A stretch of 48,511 nt of DNA from a bacterium (lineage in GTDB: Bacteria > Joyebacterota > Joyebacteria > Joyebacterales > Joyebacteraceae). The position numbers and the translations under genes were made by a program. Location of the stretch: NCBI GenBank assembly GCA_025774245.1, contig JALGWI010000018.1, positions 1 through 48,511 on the forward strand. Direction: 5' to 3'. The notes beneath the pieces were generated by a model, which made no database searches, had not been told where the DNA came from, and worked only from the letters and a program-made list of their open reading frames with translations. This document shows positions 1 through 6,904 of the stretch, in pieces (the stretch's first letter is position 1; each line of letters starts with the position of its first letter).

Positions 1-1
1 G

Positions 2-358
2 TGGCTCCTCGAGGAGACGGAGCTGGACGTCCCCGCGGATCTCGTCGGGCAAGAGCTCTCGTTCGACGGGAGTGAGCAGGTCGACCCGGGCGGGGCCGAG
101 TGGACCGCCGCACTCCAGAGGGTCAGGCTCCTCCTCATCTTGGATGCGATCGCCCGAAGGGACGGCATCGAGGTCGACGAGAGGGACCTGGACGAGCGGA
201 TCGGTCAGATAGCCTCCGCGCGCGGAACGGAGCCCGCTTCGCTCAGGCAGCACCTGATGCGCACCGGTGGCCTGTCACGAATCTCGCGGTTCCTGCTCGC
301 GGAGAGGACCTTGGATTACATCATCGAGAAGTGCAGAGCGAAGACCGATCTCAAGTGA
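2..358 (+). CDS. tig: Trigger factor, C-terminal fragment (5' end outside window)
   Basis: The open frame enters from the left edge and ends at TGA 356-358, giving the last 118 residues. The visible part matches the helical C-terminal (chaperone arm) region of trigger factor. A LLLILDAIARRDGIEV stretch is followed by an acidic ERDLDERI segment and closes with FLLAERTLDYIIEKCRAK, the usual order at the end of this ribosome-associated folding factor and prolyl isomerase. The N-terminal ribosome-binding and PPIase domains are off the window. In many bacteria clpP and clpX follow tig; here a sulfatase gene follows instead after 84 bases. A SurA-type foldase is a less likely alternative because no parvulin domain is visible. 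Confidence 0.72.
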   Translation, partial: WLLEETELDVPADLVGQELSFDGSEQVDPGGAEWTAALQRVRLLLILDAIARRDGIEVDERDLDERIGQIASARGTEPASLRQHLMRTGGLSRISRFLLAERTLDYIIEKCRAKTDLK

Positions 359-442
359 GTTGCTGCCGAAAAGGGGGGATGCGACGGCAGGACGGTTTCA
401 GTGTGATCGTTGGTTTCGCAGTTGACAGCAAAGGAGGAAGAA

Positions 443-1948
443 GTGGCCAAGCCACACGCGAATCTCGGAAGGGCGGGCACCTGGGTCACCGTGGGAGCGG
501 TGCTGGCGACGGCAACGTTAGTCGCCGGAACGCCTCAGAAGGCCAGGGCGGCCGATGAGAAGCCGAACATCCTGGTGATCTTCGGCGACGACGTCGGCAT
601 GTGGAACATCAGCGCCTACCATCGCGGCATGATGGGAGGGAGTACTCCCAACATCGACAGGGGCCGAGCTGCGTTCATCACCGGCCAGCACCCGTTCCGT
701 ACCGGATTGCTGACGATCGGCATGCCGGGGGCGGAGGAGGGCCTGCAGGACAAGGACCCCACGCTGGCGGAGCTACTGAAGCCGCACGGCTACACGTGCG
801 GGCAGTTCGGGAAGAACCACCTCGGTGACCTGGACAAGTTCCTACCGACCGCGCACGGTTTCGACGAGTTCTTCGGCAACCTCTACCACCTCAACGCCGA
901 AGAGGAACCCGAGACCTACTACTACCCGAAGGACCCGGAATTCCACGAGAAGTTCGGGCCGCGCGGCGTTCTTCACTCGTATGCCGACGGGAGAATCGAG
1001 GACACGGGACCCTTGACCCGCAAGCGGATGGAGACGGCAGACGAGGAGTTCCTGAGCGCGTCAATCGACTTCATCGAGCGGGCCGTGGAGGCTGACACGC
1101 CGTTCTTCGTCTGGCACAACACGACGCGTATGCACGTGTGGACCCATCTCAGTCCGGAGTGGGACGGCAAGACCGGCTACGGCCTCTACGCCGACGGCAT
1201 GGCGCAGCATGACCACGACATCGGCATACTCCTCGACAAGCTCGACGAGCTCGGTATTGCCGACAACACGATCGTGATCTACTCCACCGACAACGGCGCG
1301 GAGAAGTTCACGTGGCCGGACGGCGGTACCATTCCCTTCCGCGGCGAGAAAGGAACAACGTGGGAGGGCGGCTTCCGCGTTCCTGCGGCCGTGCGCTGGC
1401 CGGGCCATGTCAAGCCGGGCACGATCGTCAACGACATCTTCTCTCACGAGGACTGGGTACCCACGCTGATGGCTGCTGCCGGTGACTCGGACATCAAGGA
1501 GAAGCTGAAGAAGGGCCTGAAGGTCGGCAAGAAGACATTCAAGACCCATCTCGACGGCTACGACCAGAGTGACGTTCTGGCCGGTAAGGGCCCAGGTCCC
1601 CGGAAGGAGATCCTCTACTTCGACGCGGGCGGGAACCTGAACGCGCTGCGCTATGATATGTGGAAGATCCACTTCACGATCATGGAGGGCTCGATCAACG
1701 AGGCTTACCGCAAGACCCCCAGTTGGCCGCTGGTTATCAGCCTCCGAGAGGACCCGTTCGAGGTAACGCCGGAGGCGGGGCTCTACACGCGCTGGTACGG
1801 TGATCAGATGTGGATGTTCGTGCCCGCGCAGGTCTACGTCCAGCAGTTCCTCGGGACGTTCGTCGAGTTCCCGCCCAGTCAGGCGGTGGGATCGCTGAGC
1901 GTGGAGAAGGCGCTGCAGCAGATGCAGGCAGCGAGCGCACGGCAGTAA
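443..1948 (+). CDS. Secreted arylsulfatase-family protein lacking the catalytic formylglycine motif
   Basis: This is a sulfatase-fold (alkaline phosphatase superfamily) protein. I choose GTG at 443 because AAGGAGG lies 5 bases upstream and a signal peptide ending near ARA-ADEK follows; a TTG at 410 in the same frame has no such site. Family landmarks are present: PNILVIFGDDVG (metal-binding Asp pair), GQFGKNHLGD (Lys/His), STDNGAE (Asp-Asn) and PFRGEKGTTWEGG. The segment that should lie between TPNIDR and GRAAFITGQ is missing. In related arylsulfatases, as I recall them, it is about 19 residues long and carries the Cys-Thr-Ala-Gly-Arg core whose Cys becomes formylglycine. The join is at residues 73-74 (base 661/662) and is in frame. 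As read, the enzyme should be inactive as a sulfatase. The C-terminal half looks full length. Substrate unknown. Confidence 0.85.
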   Translation: MAKPHANLGRAGTWVTVGAVLATATLVAGTPQKARAADEKPNILVIFGDDVGMWNISAYHRGMMGGSTPNIDRGRAAFITGQHPFRTGLLTIGMPGAEEGLQDKDPTLAELLKPHGYTCGQFGKNHLGDLDKFLPTAHGFDEFFGNLYHLNAEEEPETYYYPKDPEFHEKFGPRGVLHSYADGRIEDTGPLTRKRMETADEEFLSASIDFIERAVEADTPFFVWHNTTRMHVWTHLSPEWDGKTGYGLYADGMAQHDHDIGILLDKLDELGIADNTIVIYSTDNGAEKFTWPDGGTIPFRGEKGTTWEGGFRVPAAVRWPGHVKPGTIVNDIFSHEDWVPTLMAAAGDSDIKEKLKKGLKVGKKTFKTHLDGYDQSDVLAGKGPGPRKEILYFDAGGNLNALRYDMWKIHFTIMEGSINEAYRKTPSWPLVISLREDPFEVTPEAGLYTRWYGDQMWMFVPAQVYVQQFLGTFVEFPPSQAVGSLSVEKALQQMQAASARQ

Positions 1949-2014
1949 CGAACCTCGATACGGGGAGTCGTCCTTCTTCCATGAGGCATGGCTTTCCCGT
2001 TCGCGGACCACGAT

Positions 2015-2044
2015 GAACCCCCGCGGCGGCCGCCGCGGGGGTTC
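2015..2044 (+). terminator. GC-rich hairpin downstream of the sulfatase gene
   Basis: A perfect inverted repeat, GAACCCCCGCGGC paired with GCCGCGGGGGTTC around a GGCC loop, lies 66 bases after the sulfatase stop. It has no T-run, so it probably acts with the second hairpin at 2050-2076. Confidence 0.45.
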
Positions 2045-2049
2045 GCAGG

Positions 2050-2082
2050 GAGGCCGCTGGCAGTGCCAGCGGCCTCTTCGTT
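2050..2082 (+). terminator. Terminator-like hairpin, target site of the intron
   Basis: GAGGCCGCTGGC and GCCAGCGGCCTC form a 12-bp perfect stem with an AGT loop, followed by TTCGTT. The group II intron begins two bases later, at GTGCG 2084. Group IIC introns are known to insert just 3' of intrinsic terminator hairpins, so this stem is both the likely sulfatase terminator and the intron target. Confidence 0.65.
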
Positions 2083-2083
2083 G

Positions 2084-2761
2084 GTGCGCCGGGCATGGCG
2101 CGCAGCGCCAGGGACGGCGCTGTCAACCGGAGACCGAAAGGGAACCGGGAAGTGACTTGGAGGTGAGAGTCCTCTGGGGGCCCTGGTGGCGGGATTCCAC
2201 CGCGAGGTGGGCGGGAAGGCAGCTGTAGGCAAAGCCCCGGCCCGAGGAACACGAACTGCATACGAGGCGTTCACGTGGTGGGCGAGAGGGCCAACGGACT
2301 CGAAGCCCGATGCCACCCGGATCTCGTGGGCGTATATGCGGCGGGTATGTGGGGCGAAGGTCACGCGTCTTACCCCGGGAGAACTGTCCGTCTGTCCCTC
2401 TGTCTGGGACTAGTTGCGTCAAGAGGCGTAGCGAGGGGCGGGCAGGAGTCAGCCGAGGCCATAGTAGCCGCTCGCACAGCGGTGAAGGGCCGAACACGAG
2501 GAGCCGACCCTGCACGAAGCGTTCGATGCCCGAGGAAGACGCAGACACGACGGCTGAGATGCCTGAGTGGTCCCCGAGCGCAGGCGGCGGAACCGCCGAG
2601 GGTAGGGAGACCGAGCGTCAAACGGGCACGGCACGCGACGAGCATGCAAGCGAGGGGGCTCGCGCACCGGAGCCTCATGTGTTCCCCGTGAACCGCCGGA
2701 TACGGAACCGTACGTCCGGTGGTGTGGGAGGGTGGGGCCGCGAGGCCCCGCCCTACCCGCT
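2084..2761 (+). mobile_element. Group IIC-like intron without an encoded reverse transcriptase
   Basis: The 5' end GTGCGCCGGGCATGG matches the GUGCG start of bacterial group II introns. Domain V folds fully at 2692-2723: ACCGCCGGA pairs with TCCGGTGGT, a two-base CG bulge sits at 2713-2714, and TACG/CGTA closes a GAAC tetraloop. The triad is CGC (2694-2696), as in class IIC, not AGC. Domain VI (about 2726-2758) is a GC-rich stem with a GCGA loop and a bulged A at 2755, 6-7 bases from the probable 3' end. The insertion point follows a terminator hairpin, also a IIC trait. Domain IV, where the reverse transcriptase/maturase gene should sit, is only a few hundred bases and encodes nothing I recognise. 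The element may be a deletion derivative that depends on a maturase supplied in trans, or a dead copy. The 3' boundary is uncertain by a few bases because of a local duplication. Confidence 0.82.
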
Positions 2762-2778
2762 GCCCGCCCTACCCGCTG
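2747..2778 (+). repeat. 16-bp tandem duplication across the intron 3' end
   Basis: CCCGCCCTACCCGCTG occurs twice without a gap (2747-2762 and 2763-2778). The first copy contains the 3' strand of domain VI with the branch-point A, so the second duplicates the intron 3' splice region. Confidence 0.85.
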
Positions 2779-2825
2779 GTAGGCCTGCGGCCCCCGCGAG
2801 CCCCCGCGGTCCCGTCTCTCGGGGG

Positions 2826-2854
2826 TTGACGGCTCCCCGTGCAGCCGATAGCAT
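2826..2854 (+). promoter_or_regulatory. Sigma-70-type promoter for the SpeE-like fusion gene
   Basis: TTGACG (2826-2831), 17-base spacer and TAGCAT (2849-2854), about 120 bases before the TTG start at 2975. The sequence between 2779 and this promoter holds only GC-rich DNA with no feature I can name. Confidence 0.5.
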
Positions 2855-2974
2855 ACTGTAGACGCTGGAGCGGGGTCGTGGTTCGTGGCGCTCGCACTCT
2901 GGGGCGGCCCACGGGACCAGGCTCCGCCTGTGTTCTTCGGTTGACGGGAATTCACCCCGGCAGGAGGGGAGCCC

Positions 2975-5900
2975 TTGTCGCGCACCGCGAGGCCTTTGAA
3001 GCTCGTCTACTGGTTCTTCTTCCTCTCCGGGATCGCCGGGCTCGTCTACGAGGTCGTCTGGGCGCGGCTCCTCGAGCGGGTGATGGGGGCCACGGTCTAC
3101 TCGATCACGACCGTGCTCACGGTCTACATGGCCGGCCTCGCGCTCGGGAGCTACCTCGCCGGCAAGATGATCGACCGGCGCGACGATCCGCTCCGCGTGT
3201 TCGGCTTCCTCGAGGGCGCGATCGGCGTCTACTGCCTGCTCGTTCCCGCGATCGTCGCCGCCACGATTCCGATCTACCGTGCGGCCTACCAGAGCTTCGA
3301 CGCGACGTTCCACACGTTCAGCCTCGTCCGCTTTCTGATCTCCGGACTCGTGCTCATCATCCCGACGACGCTCATGGGCGCGACGCTGCCGGTTCTCTCC
3401 CGCTACTTCACGACGCGATACGACAGCCTCGCCCAGACCGTCGGCGGGCTCTACGCGGTCAACACGTTCGGAGCCGTCGTCGGCTCGTTCATCGCCGGCT
3501 TTCTGCTCATGCCCCTCCTCGGCATCATGGGGACGATCGTCGTCGCGGCGGCGATCAACATCGTGGTGGCGGGCGTCGTCCTCGTGCTCCACGCGCGCGG
3601 GTCCCGCGCGGGCGCACGGGAGAAGGGCGCGAAGGTCTCGGGCGCGGGCAAGAAGAAGCACCGCGACCGCGCCAAGAGGGGGGGCGGGAAGCGGTCGAAG
3701 AACAGGGCCGCGGACGACAAGGCCCGCGCGGCGGCGGAGGGCGCGAAGCGGAAGGCGACGCCTGCCGACCGGGGGAAGCGCGTTCCCGCGGATCGCGTGC
3801 TGGCGTTCGTGCTCGTGGCCTTCGCCCTCTCCGGGTTCGCCGCGATGGTCTACCAGATCGCGTGGATGCGCACGCTCTCGCTCGTGATCGGGTCGTCGGT
3901 CTACGCGGTGAGCCTGACGCTCACCGCCTACATCCTCGGCCTCGCGCTCGGCGCCGCGCTCTTCTCGCGCTTCATCGACCGCACGAAAGACCTCCTTGCA
4001 ACGATGAGCGGCCTCGAGATCGGCATCGGCGCGGCCGCGCTCATCGTCGTCCCGATCCTCGGGAGGCTGCCGCTCATGATGATCGGCGTCATCCGCAACT
4101 ACGGCGGATCGTTCGGGGCGCTCATGGCCGCCGAGTTCTTCATCGTCTTCCTCGTCGTGCTGGTTCCGACGGTCCTGATGGGAGCCGTCTTCCCGACCGT
4201 CATCAAGCTGTTCACGAAGCGTGTCGAAACGGTCGGGCGCTCGGTCGGTGACGCCTACGCGGCGAACACAGTCGGCGCGATCGTGGGCTCGTTCGCCGGG
4301 GGGTTCCTCCTGATCCCGTCGCTCGGCATCCAGGGCGCGATCAGCGTGGCCGTCGTCGTCAACATCGCGGTCGGAATCGCCCTGGTCTTCCTGAGCCCGG
4401 TCGCGCGGAAGACGATGAAGCTGGCGGTCGCGGCGATCGGGATCGTCGTGCTCACGATCTTCCTGACTCTCGTGCCCGACTGGGATCCCGTGATCATGGC
4501 GAGCGGCGGGTATCTCTACGCCGACATGTACGCCGAGCAGGCGCAGTCGTGGGACATGTCCCGGGAGGATGCCGTCAGGCTGTTCGGGAAGATCCTCTAC
4601 CACAAGGAGGGCGTGGCGACGACGGTCACGGTGCGACAGGCGAGGAGCGACCTCTACCTGCAGTCGAACGGGAAGACCGAGGCGTCGACCGGGCCCGACA
4701 TGCGGACGCAGAAGCTCCTCGCGCACGCGCCCATGCTGCTTCACCCCGATCCGAAGAACGTGCTCGTGATCGGCCTCGCGAGCGGCGTCACGAGCGGAGC
4801 GGCGCTCCGGCATCCGATCGAGAAGATCGACTCCGTCGAGATCGCTCCCGCCATGATCGAGGTGGCAGGCACGTTCTTCGCCGAGGCGAACCAGAACTGC
4901 CTCGCCGACCCGCGCCACCGGGTGATCGTCGAGGACGGGCGGAACCACGTCGCGTTCACCGACGAGAAGTACGACGTGATCATCTCGCAGCCGTCCAATC
5001 CGTGGATCGTGGGAATCTCGAACCTGTTCACGAAGGAGTTCTTCGAGCTTGCGAGGGATCGGATGAACCCGGGCGGCGTGGTCGGGTTCTGGTTCCAGGC
5101 GTACAACATGACGCCCGACGAGTTCCGCATGATCGTCCACACGTTCCACGAGGTCTTCGAGAGCGCGAGCATCTGGGAGCTCGACCCGGGCGCCGACTAC
5201 ATGCTCATCGGAGCCGTCGGCGAGATGTCGCTCGACTGGGGTCGTCTCACAGAGCGCCTGGCCGACCCCGAGATCGGGGGTGACCTCGAGTCGATCGGCG
5301 TGACGAGCCCGTTCGACTACACGGGGTTCTTCGTGATGAACCGGACGACGATCCCGGCGTACGTCGGCGACGCGCCGATCCACACCGACAACGGACTCGA
5401 GCTCGAGTTCTCCGCCCCGAAGAGCATGTACCTGACGTCGAAGACGGAACAGCTCGCCGCGCTCTCAGAGCATAGGCGACCCCCGACCGGGATTCTCACG
5501 GGGCTCCCGGAGGGGGAGGCGCGCGACGAGATCATCGAGGCCGTCCGCTCCCGCGCCGTTGCGCGGAAGCTCTTGGCCGACGGGCTCGTGGCCGAGGGAG
5601 AAGGCCGGTCGCAGGAGGCGCTCGAAGCCTACTCGATGGCGAACGAGGCGAGTCCGGACGAACGCGAGATCGACGAGGCGCTCTCGAGGCTGCTCTGCGG
5701 CGTCGCCGGGGGTCACGTCCGGAACCAGGAATACGAGACCGCCCTTCCGTACTACCTTGCGGCGGTCGACGCGGGACCGAGCTTCCCGCAGCCGCGCTGT
5801 CTCCTGGGTTCCGCCTACGTGAGGCTCGGCCGTCTCGACGAGGCGGAGGCCGAGCTCGTGGCGGCCCTCGAGCTCGATCCGGACTACGCGGACGCCCATC

Positions 5901-6058
5901 TCAACCTCTCGTTCGTCTACGAGCGGAGGGGGATGGTGGTGGAGCAGGTGCAGGCGCTCGAGCGCTACCTCGAGAACGCTCCGACGGCAAGCAACGTCGA
6001 GCAGGTGAGGTCGCAGGTCGCGCGCCTCAGGAGCCAGCTCGAGCGGGCGGGCCGGTAG
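2975..6058 (+). CDS. Polytopic membrane protein fused to a spermidine-synthase-like domain and TPR repeats
   Basis: The TTG start at 2975 is set by AGGAGGGG at 2963-2969. The 1027-residue product has two related membrane halves. Residues about 5-205 open with LSGIAGLVYEVVWAR and residues about 275-495 with LSGFAAMVYQIAWMR, joined by a very basic linker (about 208-272, rich in Lys, Arg, Ala, Gly). A spermidine-synthase-like Rossmann domain follows (about 535-790), with VLVIGLASGVTSG near 594, an acidic SVEI strand end, and IISQPSNPW. Tetratricopeptide-like helices fill about 830-1020. Fused SpeE-like membrane proteins of this plan are widespread, but their reaction is not established. The SQPSNPW loop suggests retained cofactor binding; polyamine synthesis itself is unproven. 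pcm follows after 78 bases. Confidence 0.85.
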   Translation: MSRTARPLKLVYWFFFLSGIAGLVYEVVWARLLERVMGATVYSITTVLTVYMAGLALGSYLAGKMIDRRDDPLRVFGFLEGAIGVYCLLVPAIVAATIPIYRAAYQSFDATFHTFSLVRFLISGLVLIIPTTLMGATLPVLSRYFTTRYDSLAQTVGGLYAVNTFGAVVGSFIAGFLLMPLLGIMGTIVVAAAINIVVAGVVLVLHARGSRAGAREKGAKVSGAGKKKHRDRAKRGGGKRSKNRAADDKARAAAEGAKRKATPADRGKRVPADRVLAFVLVAFALSGFAAMVYQIAWMRTLSLVIGSSVYAVSLTLTAYILGLALGAALFSRFIDRTKDLLATMSGLEIGIGAAALIVVPILGRLPLMMIGVIRNYGGSFGALMAAEFFIVFLVVLVPTVLMGAVFPTVIKLFTKRVETVGRSVGDAYAANTVGAIVGSFAGGFLLIPSLGIQGAISVAVVVNIAVGIALVFLSPVARKTMKLAVAAIGIVVLTIFLTLVPDWDPVIMASGGYLYADMYAEQAQSWDMSREDAVRLFGKILYHKEGVATTVTVRQARSDLYLQSNGKTEASTGPDMRTQKLLAHAPMLLHPDPKNVLVIGLASGVTSGAALRHPIEKIDSVEIAPAMIEVAGTFFAEANQNCLADPRHRVIVEDGRNHVAFTDEKYDVIISQPSNPWIVGISNLFTKEFFELARDRMNPGGVVGFWFQAYNMTPDEFRMIVHTFHEVFESASIWELDPGADYMLIGAVGEMSLDWGRLTERLADPEIGGDLESIGVTSPFDYTGFFVMNRTTIPAYVGDAPIHTDNGLELEFSAPKSMYLTSKTEQLAALSEHRRPPTGILTGLPEGEARDEIIEAVRSRAVARKLLADGLVAEGEGRSQEALEAYSMANEASPDEREIDEALSRLLCGVAGGHVRNQEYETALPYYLAAVDAGPSFPQPRCLLGSAYVRLGRLDEAEAELVAALELDPDYADAHLNLSFVYERRGMVVEQVQALERYLENAPTASNVEQVRSQVARLRSQLERAGR

Positions 6059-6136
6059 CGTGCGGGCCGGCAGCGCGCGGGTGATGGGGCGCGGGGGCGG
6101 CGCGGCTCGCTCTCCGTCCTGGTTGGAAGGACAGAC

Positions 6137-6904
6137 ATGCGGTATCGTCCCGTTCAGGTGATCGTGTTCGCGCTCGGCGCGGCGTGTCTTCTTGCCGTCT
6201 CGTGCGCGTCGTCGTCCGAGGAAGCGCCGCCGGCGACGGAGACCGCCGACGCGTTCGCTCAGGCGCGCGCGGCGATGGTCGACCGGCAGATCGACGCGAG
6301 GGGCGTCTCCGACCCGCTCGTCCTCGAAGCGATGCGGAGGGTCGAGCGCCACCTCTTCGTTCCCGACGAAGTCAGGGACGCCGCCTACAACGACCACCCG
6401 CTCCCCATAGGGCACGGCCAGACGATCTCCCAGCCGTACATCGTCGCGCTCATGACCGACCTCGCCGAGCTTTCGGGAGGGGAGACGGTGCTCGAGATCG
6501 GCACGGGGTCCGGCTACCAGGCCGCGATCCTGGCCGAGATCGTGGATGACGTCTACACGATCGAGATCGTGGAGCCTCTTGCTGTGAGCGCGGCCGAGCG
6601 GCTCGAGCGGCTCGGGTACGAGAACGTCCACGTGAGGGCGGGCGACGGCTACAGGGGGTGGCCTGAGCACGCGCCGTTCGACGCCATCGTCGTCACCGCC
6701 GCTCCCGGACACGTCCCCCAGCCGCTCGTGGAGCAGCTCAAGGTCGGGGGGAGGCTCGTGATCCCGGTCGGTGAGCGTTACCAGGAGCTTCTCCAGATCG
6801 TGAAGACCCCCGACGGAGCGACGGAGCGCGACGTCATCCCCGTGCGGTTCGTGCCGATGACCGGCGAAGCGCAGGAGAAGGAACCAGGGAGGGGCGAGAG
6901 GTGA
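6137..6904 (+). CDS. pcm: Protein-L-isoaspartate O-methyltransferase with a lipoprotein signal
   Basis: PCMT repairs L-isoaspartyl residues in damaged proteins using S-adenosylmethionine. The core is complete: ARAAMVDRQIDARGV, HLFVPDEVRDAAYNDHPLPI, IGHGQTISQPYIVALM, the SAM motif VLEIGTGSGYQAA (about residue 119) and IVVTAAPGHVPQPL. The oddity is the N-terminus. Residues 1-23 form a hydrophobic segment ending in LLAVSC, a plausible lipobox with Cys23, followed by a Ser/Glu/Pro/Thr spacer. This predicts export and lipidation, although SAM is a cytoplasmic cofactor. A start inside the core is unlikely because the signal-like segment is in frame and AGGACAG lies upstream of ATG 6137. The stop overlaps the next GTG (GTGA), so it is translated with the glycosyltransferase gene. 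Confidence 0.88.
   Translation: MRYRPVQVIVFALGAACLLAVSCASSSEEAPPATETADAFAQARAAMVDRQIDARGVSDPLVLEAMRRVERHLFVPDEVRDAAYNDHPLPIGHGQTISQPYIVALMTDLAELSGGETVLEIGTGSGYQAAILAEIVDDVYTIEIVEPLAVSAAERLERLGYENVHVRAGDGYRGWPEHAPFDAIVVTAAPGHVPQPLVEQLKVGGRLVIPVGERYQELLQIVKTPDGATERDVIPVRFVPMTGEAQEKEPGRGER

Noticed and set aside
2310-2690. Remnant of a reverse transcriptase in the intron
   Set aside because: No YADD-type active site or RT block is visible in any frame of this part, so I call the element ORF-less and do not annotate a pseudogene.
2753-5383. Long minus-strand reading frame (876 codons) opposite the SpeE-like fusion gene
   Set aside because: Its product is a run of Arg, Asp, His and Gly with no domain, exactly what the opposite strand of GC-rich codons gives. 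The plus-strand gene has recognisable domains and a ribosome binding site.
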